Below, piece by piece: positions 29,398-37,687 of a stretch of 64,000 nucleotides of DNA. A model generated the notes under the pieces. The model was given only the letters and a program-made list of their open reading frames with translations. It was not told the DNA's origin and did not search any database. The translations under genes and the position numbers were made by a program. Each line of letters begins with the position of its first letter. The first letter of the stretch is position 1. The DNA comes from Labrys sp. WJW (GTDB lineage Bacteria > Pseudomonadota > Alphaproteobacteria > Rhizobiales > Labraceae): contig NZ_LYXZ01000013.1 of NCBI RefSeq assembly GCF_001676615.1, positions 1 through 64,000 on the forward strand, in the 5' to 3' direction.

Positions 29398-29626
29398 ATG
29401 GTAGCGGCCAGCGGCCGTCGTTCTGATCCGGCCCCATTGTTGGACGGCCTTGAGGCTAAAGTTTACGGCCTCTCCGCCGCACTCCCCAAATTTTGACCGC
29501 CCGGATGCCGGCACACTGGACCAGCTCAATACCGGTCCGGGAAAGGGCGATCAGATCCAACGGGCGAAGGCAAACATCGCGCGGCTGATCGAGGAGATCT
29601 TCACGCATACCGGAATCCGGCAATGA
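29398..29626 (+). pseudogene. frameshifted C-terminal fragment of a possible partition ATPase
   Basis: Two plus-strand frames connect if one T of the run at 29491-29494 is removed. The first reads DGLEAKVYGLSAALPKF, the second DRPDAGTLDQLNTGPGKG and then a helical tail ending EEIFTHTGIRQ. The stop overlaps the next ATG by 4 bp (ATGA). The joined text looks like the C-terminus of a ParA-like ATPase or related protein, whose front has been deleted. Upstream the frame closes at about 29376. The ParA label is inference from the ribbon-helix-helix neighbour; the broken reading frame is visible. Confidence 0.5.
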
Positions 29627-29997
29627 GCGACCAGGAAGAAGGCGCGACCAATAGGCCGTTCAAAATTCCGAAGAACCGGCCGGGCATTGGAAACCTGAGT
29701 GAGATGCTGGCGTCCGCCAAGATTGCCGGTCAGGAAATGGGTGTCGACGTGCCCACGATCGTCAGTGGGGCAGACGTCGTAACGGAACCCCGGTCCCCAG
29801 AGGTAGCTCCGCGTCGCTCCGCCCCGCAAGGGCGCGAGGCGGCTCCCAAGAAGACCCGCAATGAGCGTCGCGAGATGCGCTTGCGTTTGAGCATCGAACT
29901 GATTGCTCGGGCGCGTCACCGCTGCGTGGACGAGTCGGCGCATTTCAGCGACCTGATGGAACGTGCGCTCGAACAATACCTCAAACGGTCAATTTGA
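29623..29997 (+). CDS. ribbon-helix-helix-like small protein
   Basis: A 124-residue protein starting inside the stop of the preceding fragment. The N-terminal 75 residues are proline/arginine-rich and probably flexible. Residues 78-124 (MRLRLSIELIARARHRCVDE, then FSDLMERALEQYLKR) look like a short strand followed by two helices, as in ribbon-helix-helix DNA-binding proteins (ParG, ParD type). With the fragment upstream it looks like a partition or plasmid-maintenance module. Confidence 0.55.
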   Translation: MSDQEEGATNRPFKIPKNRPGIGNLSEMLASAKIAGQEMGVDVPTIVSGADVVTEPRSPEVAPRRSAPQGREAAPKKTRNERREMRLRLSIELIARARHRCVDESAHFSDLMERALEQYLKRSI

Positions 29998-30052
29998 GCT
30001 TGAGCCTCGCGTGCGCGCGCGAGAGCGAGAGAAATCCATACAGGCAGTTCAG

Positions 30053-30280
30053 ATGGCTAAGCTTAACAAGACAGATGGTGAGAGCGTCCCCGCTCTGGAA
30101 AAGGGGCGAAAGTTGCTGCGATTGCAGGTCGATGCGCCGCTACTTCGACGAATGCAGCATCATTGCATCGATAAGGATCTGCGGATTGGCGAGGTCGTAG
30201 TTGCCGCCATCGAGGCGTATCTCGGCCGAACGGAGCAAGACCCGGGCACATTAAGGGCTCGTCCCGAGAACATTAGATAG
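30053..30280 (+). CDS. ribbon-helix-helix-like small protein
   Basis: A 75-residue protein. The core is KLLRLQVDAPLLRRMQHHCI followed by DLRIGEVVVAAIEAYLGR, a short strand plus two helices like RHH regulators. It resembles the C-terminus of the preceding protein (same spacing of RLxxx...LxxRxxHxCxD and a final amphipathic helix), so the two may be paralogues. The start is the ATG at 30053, after a possible read-through from the previous gene; the open frame runs further upstream. Confidence 0.55.
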   Translation: MAKLNKTDGESVPALEKGRKLLRLQVDAPLLRRMQHHCIDKDLRIGEVVVAAIEAYLGRTEQDPGTLRARPENIR

Positions 30281-30288
30281 GCACCCCA

Positions 30289-30513
30289 ATGAGCACGAAC
30301 GGACAATTGAAAGCGTACATAGAAAGGCTCCAAAACAAGGAAGCCGAGATCAAGGAATTGAACGACGAAAAGTCTGAAATTTTCCAAGAAATCAAGAAGG
30401 AGGGATTTGACATTCAGGTTGTCCGGCAGGTGCTGGCGATCTTACGCAAAGGCGAAGATAAGTATCGAGAACGCGAGACGTTGGTCGATACCTACCTTTC
30501 CCAGATACGTTGA
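30289..30513 (+). CDS. GapR/DUF2312-like nucleoid protein
   Basis: A 74-residue, coiled-coil-type protein. The pattern GQLKAYIERLQNKEAEIKEL followed by GFDIQVVRQVLAILRK and a terminal DTYLSQI matches GapR (DUF2312), which in Caulobacter binds overtwisted DNA and in alphaproteobacterial plasmids is common as an accessory copy. It follows the RHH-like gene by 8 bp, so co-expression is likely. The chromosomal copy is expected elsewhere. Confidence 0.8.
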   Translation: MSTNGQLKAYIERLQNKEAEIKELNDEKSEIFQEIKKEGFDIQVVRQVLAILRKGEDKYRERETLVDTYLSQIR

Positions 30514-30883
30514 TCGTCAAGGTCAAGAGTGCGTCGGACATATTGTGTTGGTTGGGCAGCTGACCCGATCAACGGACCAGGCAGAGCGAAGACGGTTGCT
30601 CGCAAAATTTAACGTCAGTCGCACTGGCTTGAAGCGGGCTGAACTTGTTTTTTGCGCGGTCGCTAACAGATAAAAATAGGATTTTCCACCTGAAATGCTT
30701 TCTATGCATACACAGGCACCTGAAAATCTATAGAGATCTTGATCATTTTACGGCATAAATAAGACATTTCCTTAGGAAAGATTACGAAAGGTAATATATA
30801 AGGTAAGTAAAGATATTGACGTGGACGTTGCGATCGTTATTCATTATGGAATTGATTCTTCGATTGCATGAAACGGCTTGTCC
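30514..30883 (+). promoter_or_regulatory. AT-rich leader of the cellulose operon
   Basis: 370 bp without a gene, rich in A/T from about 30670 to 30830. Elements visible are an inverted repeat TTTCC-TTA-GGAAA at 30767-30779, and two direct copies of AAGGTAA-like sequence (AGGTAA at 30789 and 30801), 12 bp apart, flanking TATATA. It is the probable promoter and control region for bcsN onward. The controlling protein is unknown. Confidence 0.45.
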
Positions 30884-31894
30884 ATGAGGTGTCTTGCAAA
30901 TACCGGGGGATTATCCCGCCGGATAGCGGTGCCTCCCTCGAAAAATCAACGAATTTGGCCAGCCGAACAGATCCGAAAGATTAGCCTTTACACTGGCAAA
31001 TTGGCAATAGTGCTCTGGATTGGAGCGATGCTTGGCCTTTCCGGTTGCAGTTCCCCGCGCTCGGTGGTTTCCGACACAAGTGCAGTCACGCTGGTGCCGC
31101 CAGAGGCGGCCTTCGCCTCCCTGGGGCCGGGGGCGCCGCCGGTAATCTCGATCGTCCAGACGACCTATGCCAATGCGACGCGCCAGGCCATCGCGCTCGC
31201 CACCGATGGAGCCGCGCCGGGACAAAACGAATTGCGGGTCGATGTTCTTGGCATCAGCAATTCGATTGCCGGTGTGGAGGACAGGCTAGCGGACCGACCG
31301 CTCAATGAAGAACAACTCGCCGGCGAGGCCCAGACGGCTCTGCCGGGAGTGCCCATGCGCCGTTCGCTGACCTATGTCCAGAATCAGTATGGACCCTTCG
31401 GCTATGCGCTCGGCCGGGCCGCCCGCGGTGAATTGTGCATCTACGCCTGGCAGCGCATCGCAACCCCGGATCTCGACGTGTCCCTGTTCAACCGGCGCGC
31501 CACCGTCTCCATCCGTCTTCGCCTGTGTCGTCCCAATGCGACCGAGACCAACCTCGTCGCCGCCATGATGGGCCTTAATGTCAACGCATCGCTGTCGAGC
31601 GGAAGTTGGTCACAGGCGCCGCGCCCCCTGTCCCCGGATATCGGAGCCGCCGGCGCGCCGATCGGGCCCTCGCCTCTGTCGGCAGCGCCTCCGCCGGCGG
31701 CTCCCGCCGCGGCGGTCCCTCGCCGCAAGCGGGCACCTATGCGCGCCGGGGTATTCGCCTCCCCACCACCTGTCGTGGCCCCGGCTGCCACCGGCGTTGC
31801 CATTCCTCCCCCTCCCGCCGTGCAAGCTGGCACCGGTTCCGCCGCCGTGCCGCCGCCCGTGATCCCGGCTCCTCCCCAGGGGACACAGCCATGA
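30884..31894 (+). CDS. bcsN: cellulose biosynthesis protein BcsN
   Basis: About 336 residues. A lipoprotein-type signal ends at LGLSGC (residue ~53); the upstream basic/helical segment and the open start make the first 20-30 residues doubtful. The conserved core has QYGPFGYALGRAARGELCIYAWQRI, the BcsN signature I know from agrobacterial operons. The C-terminus is Pro/Ala-rich and low complexity. Its exact role in cellulose export is not established. The stop overlaps the bcsA ATG (ATGA), so this gene begins the bcs transcript. A TTG start 6 bases upstream is possible. Confidence 0.85.
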   Translation: MRCLANTGGLSRRIAVPPSKNQRIWPAEQIRKISLYTGKLAIVLWIGAMLGLSGCSSPRSVVSDTSAVTLVPPEAAFASLGPGAPPVISIVQTTYANATRQAIALATDGAAPGQNELRVDVLGISNSIAGVEDRLADRPLNEEQLAGEAQTALPGVPMRRSLTYVQNQYGPFGYALGRAARGELCIYAWQRIATPDLDVSLFNRRATVSIRLRLCRPNATETNLVAAMMGLNVNASLSSGSWSQAPRPLSPDIGAAGAPIGPSPLSAAPPPAAPAAAVPRRKRAPMRAGVFASPPPVVAPAATGVAIPPPPAVQAGTGSAAVPPPVIPAPPQGTQP

Positions 31895-34089
31895 CAAAAG
31901 CTCTCGTCGTCTTGTTCTGGTTGCTCACCTCTCTTTTCGTGCTGGTGCTGGTAACCTTGCCGATCAGCCAGCAGACCCATCTCATCGCGGGCACCACCGT
32001 GGTGATCGCGATGGCGCTCCTCAAGGCGGTCAAGCCGACCGGGGTCTGGCGCTTGATCGCGCTTGCCCTGGGAACATCGATCGTGCTGCGCTACGTCTAC
32101 TGGCGCACCACCAGCACGTTGCCGCCGATAAACCAGCCCGAGAATTTCATTGTCGGGCTGATTGTCTATCTGGCTGAAATGTACTGCGTCGCCATGCTGG
32201 CGCTGTCGCTCTTCGTTGTCGCCACGCCGCTTCCGTCACGGGTGGCGCCGCGCCTGCGCGACGATGAACTGCCGAGCGTGGATGTCTTCATTCCCAGCTA
32301 CAATGAAGGGGCAGAACTTCTGGCGGGAACGCTCGCGGCAGCATTGGGCATGGATTATCCGCCCGACAAACTGCATGTCTATCTCCTCGATGACGGCGGC
32401 ACGGAGCAAAAACGCAACTCGAAAGATCTCCAGGCGGCAATGGAGGCCCAGCAGCGTCATGCGCAGCTGAAGCGCCTATGCGAGGAATTGGGTGCCAACT
32501 ATCTCACCCGTGCCCGCAACGAGCATGCCAAGGCCGGCAACCTCAACAACGGCCTCGCCCACTCCTCCAGCGACATCGTGGTCGTCTTTGACGCCGATCA
32601 CGCTCCGGCCAGGGATTTCCTGCATAGCACCGTCGGCTTCTTCCGGGATGATCCGAGCCTGTTCATGGTCCAGACGCCGCACTTCTTCCTGAACCCGGAT
32701 CCGATCGAACGCAATCTGCGCACGTTCCAGAAGATGCCGTCCGAGAACGAGATGTTCTACGGCATCATCCAGCGCGGGCTCGACAAGTGGAATTCCTCGT
32801 TCTTCTGCGGTTCAGCGGCGGCTCTTCGCCGCTCCGCTCTGGAGGCGACCGAGGGTTTCAAGGGCCGCAGCATCACGGAGGACTGCGAAACGGCGATGGA
32901 ATTGCATGCGCGAGGCTGGCACAGCATCTATGTCGACAAGCCTCTGATCGCAGGCCTGCAGCCGGCGACATTTGCCAGCTTCATCGGCCAGCGTTCGCGT
33001 TGGGCCCAAGGCATGGTGCAGATATTGCTGTTCCAACGTCCTTTCATGAAGCGCGGCCTCAAGATCTCCCAGCGCCTTTGCTATATGTCGAGTATTCTAT
33101 TCTGGTTCTTTCCCCTGGCGCGCCTCGTCTTTCTCGTCGCCCCGCTTTTTTACCTGTTCTTCAATCTTGAGATCTTCGTCGCCTCCGGCCAGGAGTTTCT
33201 GTCTTATACGCTCTCCTACATGCTGGTGAACCTGATGATGCAGAACTATCTTTATGGTTCGTATCGTTGGCCCTGGATTTCGGAACTCTACGAATACGCT
33301 CAGACGCTCTATCTGCTGCCAGCACTAGCATCGGTCATCATGCACCCGACCAAACCGACCTTCCGGGTGACGGCCAAGGACGACTCCGTCCAGGAAAGCA
33401 GGCTCTCTGAAATAGCCTGGCCGCTCTTCGCCTTTTTCTGCGTGCTGATCGCCGGCATGGGCATGACGGTCTTCCGCCTGATCGAACAGCCCTACAAGGC
33501 GGATGTCACCTTGGTGGTCGGCATGTGGAACCTGCTGAACGTTCTGCTGGCCGGCTGCGCGCTCGGCGTGGTCTCGGAGCGTGGCGAGCGCCAGTCGAGC
33601 CAGCGCGTGAGGGCGGATCGGCGTTGTGAGTTGATACTCGGCGATACTGTCATTCCGGCGATGATCGAGAATGTCTCTACCAATGGTGCAGGCATCAGCA
33701 TCGTCGGAGCCGTCAAGGGTCTCGAGCGCGAGAGCCTGTTGCGGATCCGCTTTACCCCATTGTCGCGATTGGACGGGAGGCCGGAATTGCCGGTGGTCGT
33801 TCGAAGGGTTAGTGCCGGCGCCGGAAGCACGACGATAGGAGTGCGCTTCCAGACGTCGGACCCGATCCATTTCCGCCTCGTAGCCGATCTCCTCTATGCA
33901 ACGTCCGACCGTTGGACGGCCTTCCAGGCCGCCCGTCGCTACAATCCAGGCATCTTACGCGGCACCATCTGGTTCTACGCGTTGGCCCTCAAGCAAACGG
34001 TGCGCGGCCTGATCTATCTCTATCGTGCTTCCGTACCGGCCAGGGCCGATTCCCCGGCGCCGCAACAAAGGGCGGGAGAGCCGACGTGA
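31891..34089 (+). CDS. bcsA: cellulose synthase catalytic subunit
   Basis: A 732-residue membrane glycosyltransferase that polymerises UDP-glucose into cellulose and threads it through the membrane. GT2 motifs are present: LLDDGG (D) near residue 167, DADH (DxD) near 233, TED near 328 and QRSRW (QxxRW) near 369. Clusters of membrane helices flank the catalytic part. At about 570-590 is a PilZ domain: RADRR and NVSTNGAG, the RxxxR and NxSxxG motifs that bind c-di-GMP, so activity is expected to depend on it. Start ATG overlaps bcsN; the stop overlaps bcsB. Confidence 0.97.
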   Translation: MTKALVVLFWLLTSLFVLVLVTLPISQQTHLIAGTTVVIAMALLKAVKPTGVWRLIALALGTSIVLRYVYWRTTSTLPPINQPENFIVGLIVYLAEMYCVAMLALSLFVVATPLPSRVAPRLRDDELPSVDVFIPSYNEGAELLAGTLAAALGMDYPPDKLHVYLLDDGGTEQKRNSKDLQAAMEAQQRHAQLKRLCEELGANYLTRARNEHAKAGNLNNGLAHSSSDIVVVFDADHAPARDFLHSTVGFFRDDPSLFMVQTPHFFLNPDPIERNLRTFQKMPSENEMFYGIIQRGLDKWNSSFFCGSAAALRRSALEATEGFKGRSITEDCETAMELHARGWHSIYVDKPLIAGLQPATFASFIGQRSRWAQGMVQILLFQRPFMKRGLKISQRLCYMSSILFWFFPLARLVFLVAPLFYLFFNLEIFVASGQEFLSYTLSYMLVNLMMQNYLYGSYRWPWISELYEYAQTLYLLPALASVIMHPTKPTFRVTAKDDSVQESRLSEIAWPLFAFFCVLIAGMGMTVFRLIEQPYKADVTLVVGMWNLLNVLLAGCALGVVSERGERQSSQRVRADRRCELILGDTVIPAMIENVSTNGAGISIVGAVKGLERESLLRIRFTPLSRLDGRPELPVVVRRVSAGAGSTTIGVRFQTSDPIHFRLVADLLYATSDRWTAFQAARRYNPGILRGTIWFYALALKQTVRGLIYLYRASVPARADSPAPQQRAGEPT

Positions 34090-36596
34090 GAGGCCTGATC
34101 TTCATCCTGGTCGCAATGGCGCTGCCGCTGGCAGGCCTGTCCCATGCCCGGGCTGATCAATCGGCATCTCCCTTCGACATGGCACCCGAGAGGAGCAACG
34201 CGCCGGCGCCCGCCTTGTCGCCATCATTGCCCAGCCCGGTTCCCCCGACACCGACTGCCAATCCGGCGCCCGCGCCCCAGCCCGCTGCCCCGCCACCGGC
34301 TGTCGATCCGACACCCCCGCCCTCGCCGCAGGTGATTGCTCCCCCATCGACACCGCCCAAAGTCGAAGCGGCTCAGGCCGAAACCTTCGACCGGCCTCTG
34401 ATGCCTTTTCGGCATCTCGTCCTCGAAGGGGAAGTCGACAGCCGGGCCTGGTATGTCGTTCTGACCAAGAATCAAGTCGCGAGCCCGACCACGCTGACCT
34501 TGGGCTATAAGGCCTCCGTCGTGGTGGCGCCTGAAGCATCCCGCCTCATCCTGTCCATCAACAATCAGACGGTTTTCGATTCGCCGATCACGGCTTCCGA
34601 CCAGACGGGCAAGCTTTCCGCCGAACTGCCTGCCAATCTTCTGAAGGCCGGGCCAAATCTCGTCCGGCTCCAGGTGGTCCAGCGTCACCGTACGGATTGC
34701 ACTATCAACTCCACCTACGAGTTACGCACTGAAATCGACAGTGTGGCCACAGCCTTTCATTTCGCCTCCTCGGCAGCGGCGCGATTGTCGCGCGTGGAGG
34801 ATCTTGCCGCCACGGCTCCCGATGCCAACGGCCTGACGCATTTGCGCATCATCGCGCCATCCCTCGGCGCCAAGGCGTCCGCCAACCCGATCCTGCGCTT
34901 CGCTCAGGCTGCTTCCATTCTCATCGGCATGCCCAACCTGGATGTTCTGGTTACCGATCGCACGGGAGATTCGATCGAGCCTGGAACCGTGACGGCCGTG
35001 ATCGGCACCGTGGAGGAGGTACGGCCGTTGCTGCGCACCGTGCCGAAGGACGCCGATTCCCGCCCCATCGTGACATTCGTAGACGATCCAGCGCTCGGCC
35101 CGTCGACACTGTTGGTGTCGGGCCCCGATGCCGCTTCCGTCTCCAAGGCCGTCGACGCGGTCGGCGCGTTGGTCGACCGCCCGCGGGGAAACATCCGCGA
35201 CATGCTCGATACCAGTCGGTGGTTCGCTCCCAATCCGCCGCTCCTGCTGCGGGAAAGCCATGTCAGGTTTGCCAATCTCGGCGTTCCCACCCAGGAGTTC
35301 GCCGGCCGCCGCTTCAGGACCGAATTCCAGATCGGCTTGCCTTCTGACTTCTACTCGGTTTCCGCAGGCGAGGCGACGCTGCTGCTGGATGCCGCTTACA
35401 GCGGCGAGGTGCTGCCCGGCAGCCATCTTGATATCTATGTCAACGGAAACATAGCCGCCACCACGCCTCTACGAACCAGCGGTGGTGAAATCCTGCGACA
35501 TCTGCCGATCCGCATTCCCATGACGCATTTTCGTCCGGGGCCGAACCGCGTCACCTTCGAAGCACAGCTCTTCACGACGATGGACTCGCAATGTGCGGCG
35601 GGACCGACCAAAGGCAATAATCGTTTCGCGCTGTTCGATAGCAGCGAATTCGTGATGCCGGACTATGCGCGCATCGCCCAGCAGCCAAACCTAGCAGCGC
35701 TGCAGGGCACTGCTTTTCCCTATAATGGTGCCGTCGATCCGGTGGCGCTGGTGGTCAGCAGATATGACAGCCCGGTGATGTCGGCAACCGCGACGCTTCT
35801 GGCGCGCATGGCTTTAGCCGCGGGGCGCTTAATCAACATCGACCCCGATGCGCCCTCTCTCGACGACCGCCATGCCCTCTTCGTTGCGCCGGCTCCGGAT
35901 ATTCCCGAGCAGGTGCCAGCGCTACTCAATCTCGATGAACAGCTGCGCACTGGCTGGAAACCCCACAACGATGAACCCATCCTCCCTTCGGCCGCTGATG
36001 GAAATCCGCCGGGCCCGACGCCTGCGACGCTGCCCGTGGCCGCGACTGAACCCGCTGATACCCAGGAAACCTTCGATCGCTGGCGCGACACACTGAAAGC
36101 AGAAGGTGGTGGCTGGCGAGGCAATGTGAGTTCCTTCCAGGATTGGCTCCAGCGGACCTTCCAGGTATCCAGCCAGACCCTTCGCTTCCTGCCTAGCCGC
36201 GACGTGGCCTTTCATCCTTCGCGCGATACCTCGGCCATGATCGCACAAGGCCCGAGCCCCAGCGGCAACAAGACCTGGACGCTGCTGACGGCACCAAGCA
36301 CCAGGGAACTGCGTGCCGGTGTCAATACCTTTACGTCCAGTCCGCAATGGTTTCAGCTTTCCGGACGCTTGGCGACCTACAATACCCGCCTTGCCGAAGT
36401 GCAGATCCAGCCTGTTACCACCTCCTCTCTCACCGCCACCCAACCTCTCTCCTTCACCAATCTGCGTCTGATCGCCGCGAACTGGCTCTCGGAGAACCTC
36501 CTGGCATTTGCATTCCTACTTTTTGCGGCTTGCCTCCTGCTCGGCCTCGCGACAGCTTTGCTCTTATCCCGCATAGGCCGGAGAATCTCTCAATGA
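34086..36596 (+). CDS. bcsB: cellulose synthase periplasmic subunit BcsB
   Basis: An 836-residue protein starting at GTG that overlaps the bcsA stop. It has a signal peptide (ILVAMALPLAGLSHARA), a Pro-rich linker up to residue ~90, and BcsB domains through residue 800: HLVLEGEVDSRAWYVV, TLGYKASVVVAPEASRL and a carbohydrate-binding-like part. It ends in a membrane anchor (AFAFLLFAACLLLGLATALLL). It partners BcsA and guides the nascent chain through the periplasm. Length and order agree with BcsB. Confidence 0.95.
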   Translation: MRGLIFILVAMALPLAGLSHARADQSASPFDMAPERSNAPAPALSPSLPSPVPPTPTANPAPAPQPAAPPPAVDPTPPPSPQVIAPPSTPPKVEAAQAETFDRPLMPFRHLVLEGEVDSRAWYVVLTKNQVASPTTLTLGYKASVVVAPEASRLILSINNQTVFDSPITASDQTGKLSAELPANLLKAGPNLVRLQVVQRHRTDCTINSTYELRTEIDSVATAFHFASSAAARLSRVEDLAATAPDANGLTHLRIIAPSLGAKASANPILRFAQAASILIGMPNLDVLVTDRTGDSIEPGTVTAVIGTVEEVRPLLRTVPKDADSRPIVTFVDDPALGPSTLLVSGPDAASVSKAVDAVGALVDRPRGNIRDMLDTSRWFAPNPPLLLRESHVRFANLGVPTQEFAGRRFRTEFQIGLPSDFYSVSAGEATLLLDAAYSGEVLPGSHLDIYVNGNIAATTPLRTSGGEILRHLPIRIPMTHFRPGPNRVTFEAQLFTTMDSQCAAGPTKGNNRFALFDSSEFVMPDYARIAQQPNLAALQGTAFPYNGAVDPVALVVSRYDSPVMSATATLLARMALAAGRLINIDPDAPSLDDRHALFVAPAPDIPEQVPALLNLDEQLRTGWKPHNDEPILPSAADGNPPGPTPATLPVAATEPADTQETFDRWRDTLKAEGGGWRGNVSSFQDWLQRTFQVSSQTLRFLPSRDVAFHPSRDTSAMIAQGPSPSGNKTWTLLTAPSTRELRAGVNTFTSSPQWFQLSGRLATYNTRLAEVQIQPVTTSSLTATQPLSFTNLRLIAANWLSENLLAFAFLLFAACLLLGLATALLLSRIGRRISQ

Positions 36597-37687
36597 TCGA
36601 GCGCCGCATGTTCGGCTCCGTTCGTCTGCTGGTTACCATCGCAATGATCGCGACATTCATGCTGACGGCCAGCCAGGGCGGGGCGGCCTCGTTTGGGCAG
36701 CCGGCCAAGCCCGGCACTCTTTCGACAGAGCAATGGCAGTCCTGGCGCGACCGCTTCGTGACGCTGGACGGCCGCGTCATCGATACGGCCAACAAAAGTA
36801 TCAGCCATAGCGAGGGGCAGGGCTACGGTCTCCTGCTCTCGGTGCTGGCACTCGATCGCGCGACTTTCACGCGCATCTGGACTTTTACCCATAATGAAAT
36901 GCTGCTGCGCGACGATGGGCTGGCGGTATGGCGCTGGGACCCCGACAGCAAGCCGCATGTCACCGACGTCAACAACGCGGCCGACGGCGACATCCTCATT
37001 GCCTATGCACTCGCCCTGGGCGGCAATCTGTGGGAGGTGTCATCCTGGACCGAAACCTCCCGCAACATGGCGGAAGCGATCGGACAGCGGCTTGTGCGCC
37101 GGGTTGGCGCGCACACCGTCCTCATGCCAGGCGTCAAGGGTTTCGGCCCGCAGGACAGGCCCGATGGACCGGTGCTCAATCTGTCCTACTGGATCTTCGA
37201 GGCTCTGCCGGTATTGGCGCGCCTGGCTCCCAATACAGACTGGAAGGCGCTGGCCGCGAGCGGCGAAGGACTGATACGGGATGCCCGCTTCGGCAGTGCC
37301 GAACTTCCTGCCGACTGGATATCCCTGAAATCAGCCAAGCCAGCGCTGGCAGCGGGCTTCGAGCCTCGCTTCAGCTATGATGCCGTGCGGATCCCGCTTT
37401 ATCTCCTGCGCGCGGGCAACAATGACCAAGCGTTGCTCAAGCCGTTCGCCAAGGCCTGGGGAAATGGCACCGCGGCACCGCCCATCTTCGATCTCGCGGG
37501 CGACAAGCAGATCGGCGCGTTGGACGATCCAGGTTATCGGATGATCGGGGCCGTGCTGCAATGCGCTCTCGACCACAAGCCGGTTCCCACCGAACTGCGA
37601 TCGCCGAAGTTGGAAGTGTACTACCCCGCCACCCTCTATCTGCTGGCCCTTTCGGCCGTTGCGCAACATTACCCGGAGTGCCTGTGA
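36593..37687 (+). CDS. bcsZ: periplasmic endoglucanase (GH8), BcsZ
   Basis: A 364-residue GH8 cellulase. After the signal peptide the general acid is in SHSEGQGYGLLLS (Glu near residue 71), and the second catalytic Asp lies later in the fold. Further GH8 hallmarks are WRWDP and NNAADGDILIAYALA (near 125-145). It trims cellulose during export and is needed for normal polymer crystallinity in other bacteria. ATG overlaps the bcsB stop (ATGA). Confidence 0.95.
   Translation: MIERRMFGSVRLLVTIAMIATFMLTASQGGAASFGQPAKPGTLSTEQWQSWRDRFVTLDGRVIDTANKSISHSEGQGYGLLLSVLALDRATFTRIWTFTHNEMLLRDDGLAVWRWDPDSKPHVTDVNNAADGDILIAYALALGGNLWEVSSWTETSRNMAEAIGQRLVRRVGAHTVLMPGVKGFGPQDRPDGPVLNLSYWIFEALPVLARLAPNTDWKALAASGEGLIRDARFGSAELPADWISLKSAKPALAAGFEPRFSYDAVRIPLYLLRAGNNDQALLKPFAKAWGNGTAAPPIFDLAGDKQIGALDDPGYRMIGAVLQCALDHKPVPTELRSPKLEVYYPATLYLLALSAVAQHYPECL

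Noticed and set aside
20900-30500. A second copy of the tRNA-fMet 3' end as right attachment site
   Set aside because: I searched by eye for GGTTCAAATCCTGCCCCCGC and found none; the island's right end remains undefined.
31606-31890. Extended N-terminus of the cellulose synthase frame
   Set aside because: The segment overlaps the Pro-rich end of BcsN; the ATG overlapping the bcsN stop gives a normal BcsA start.
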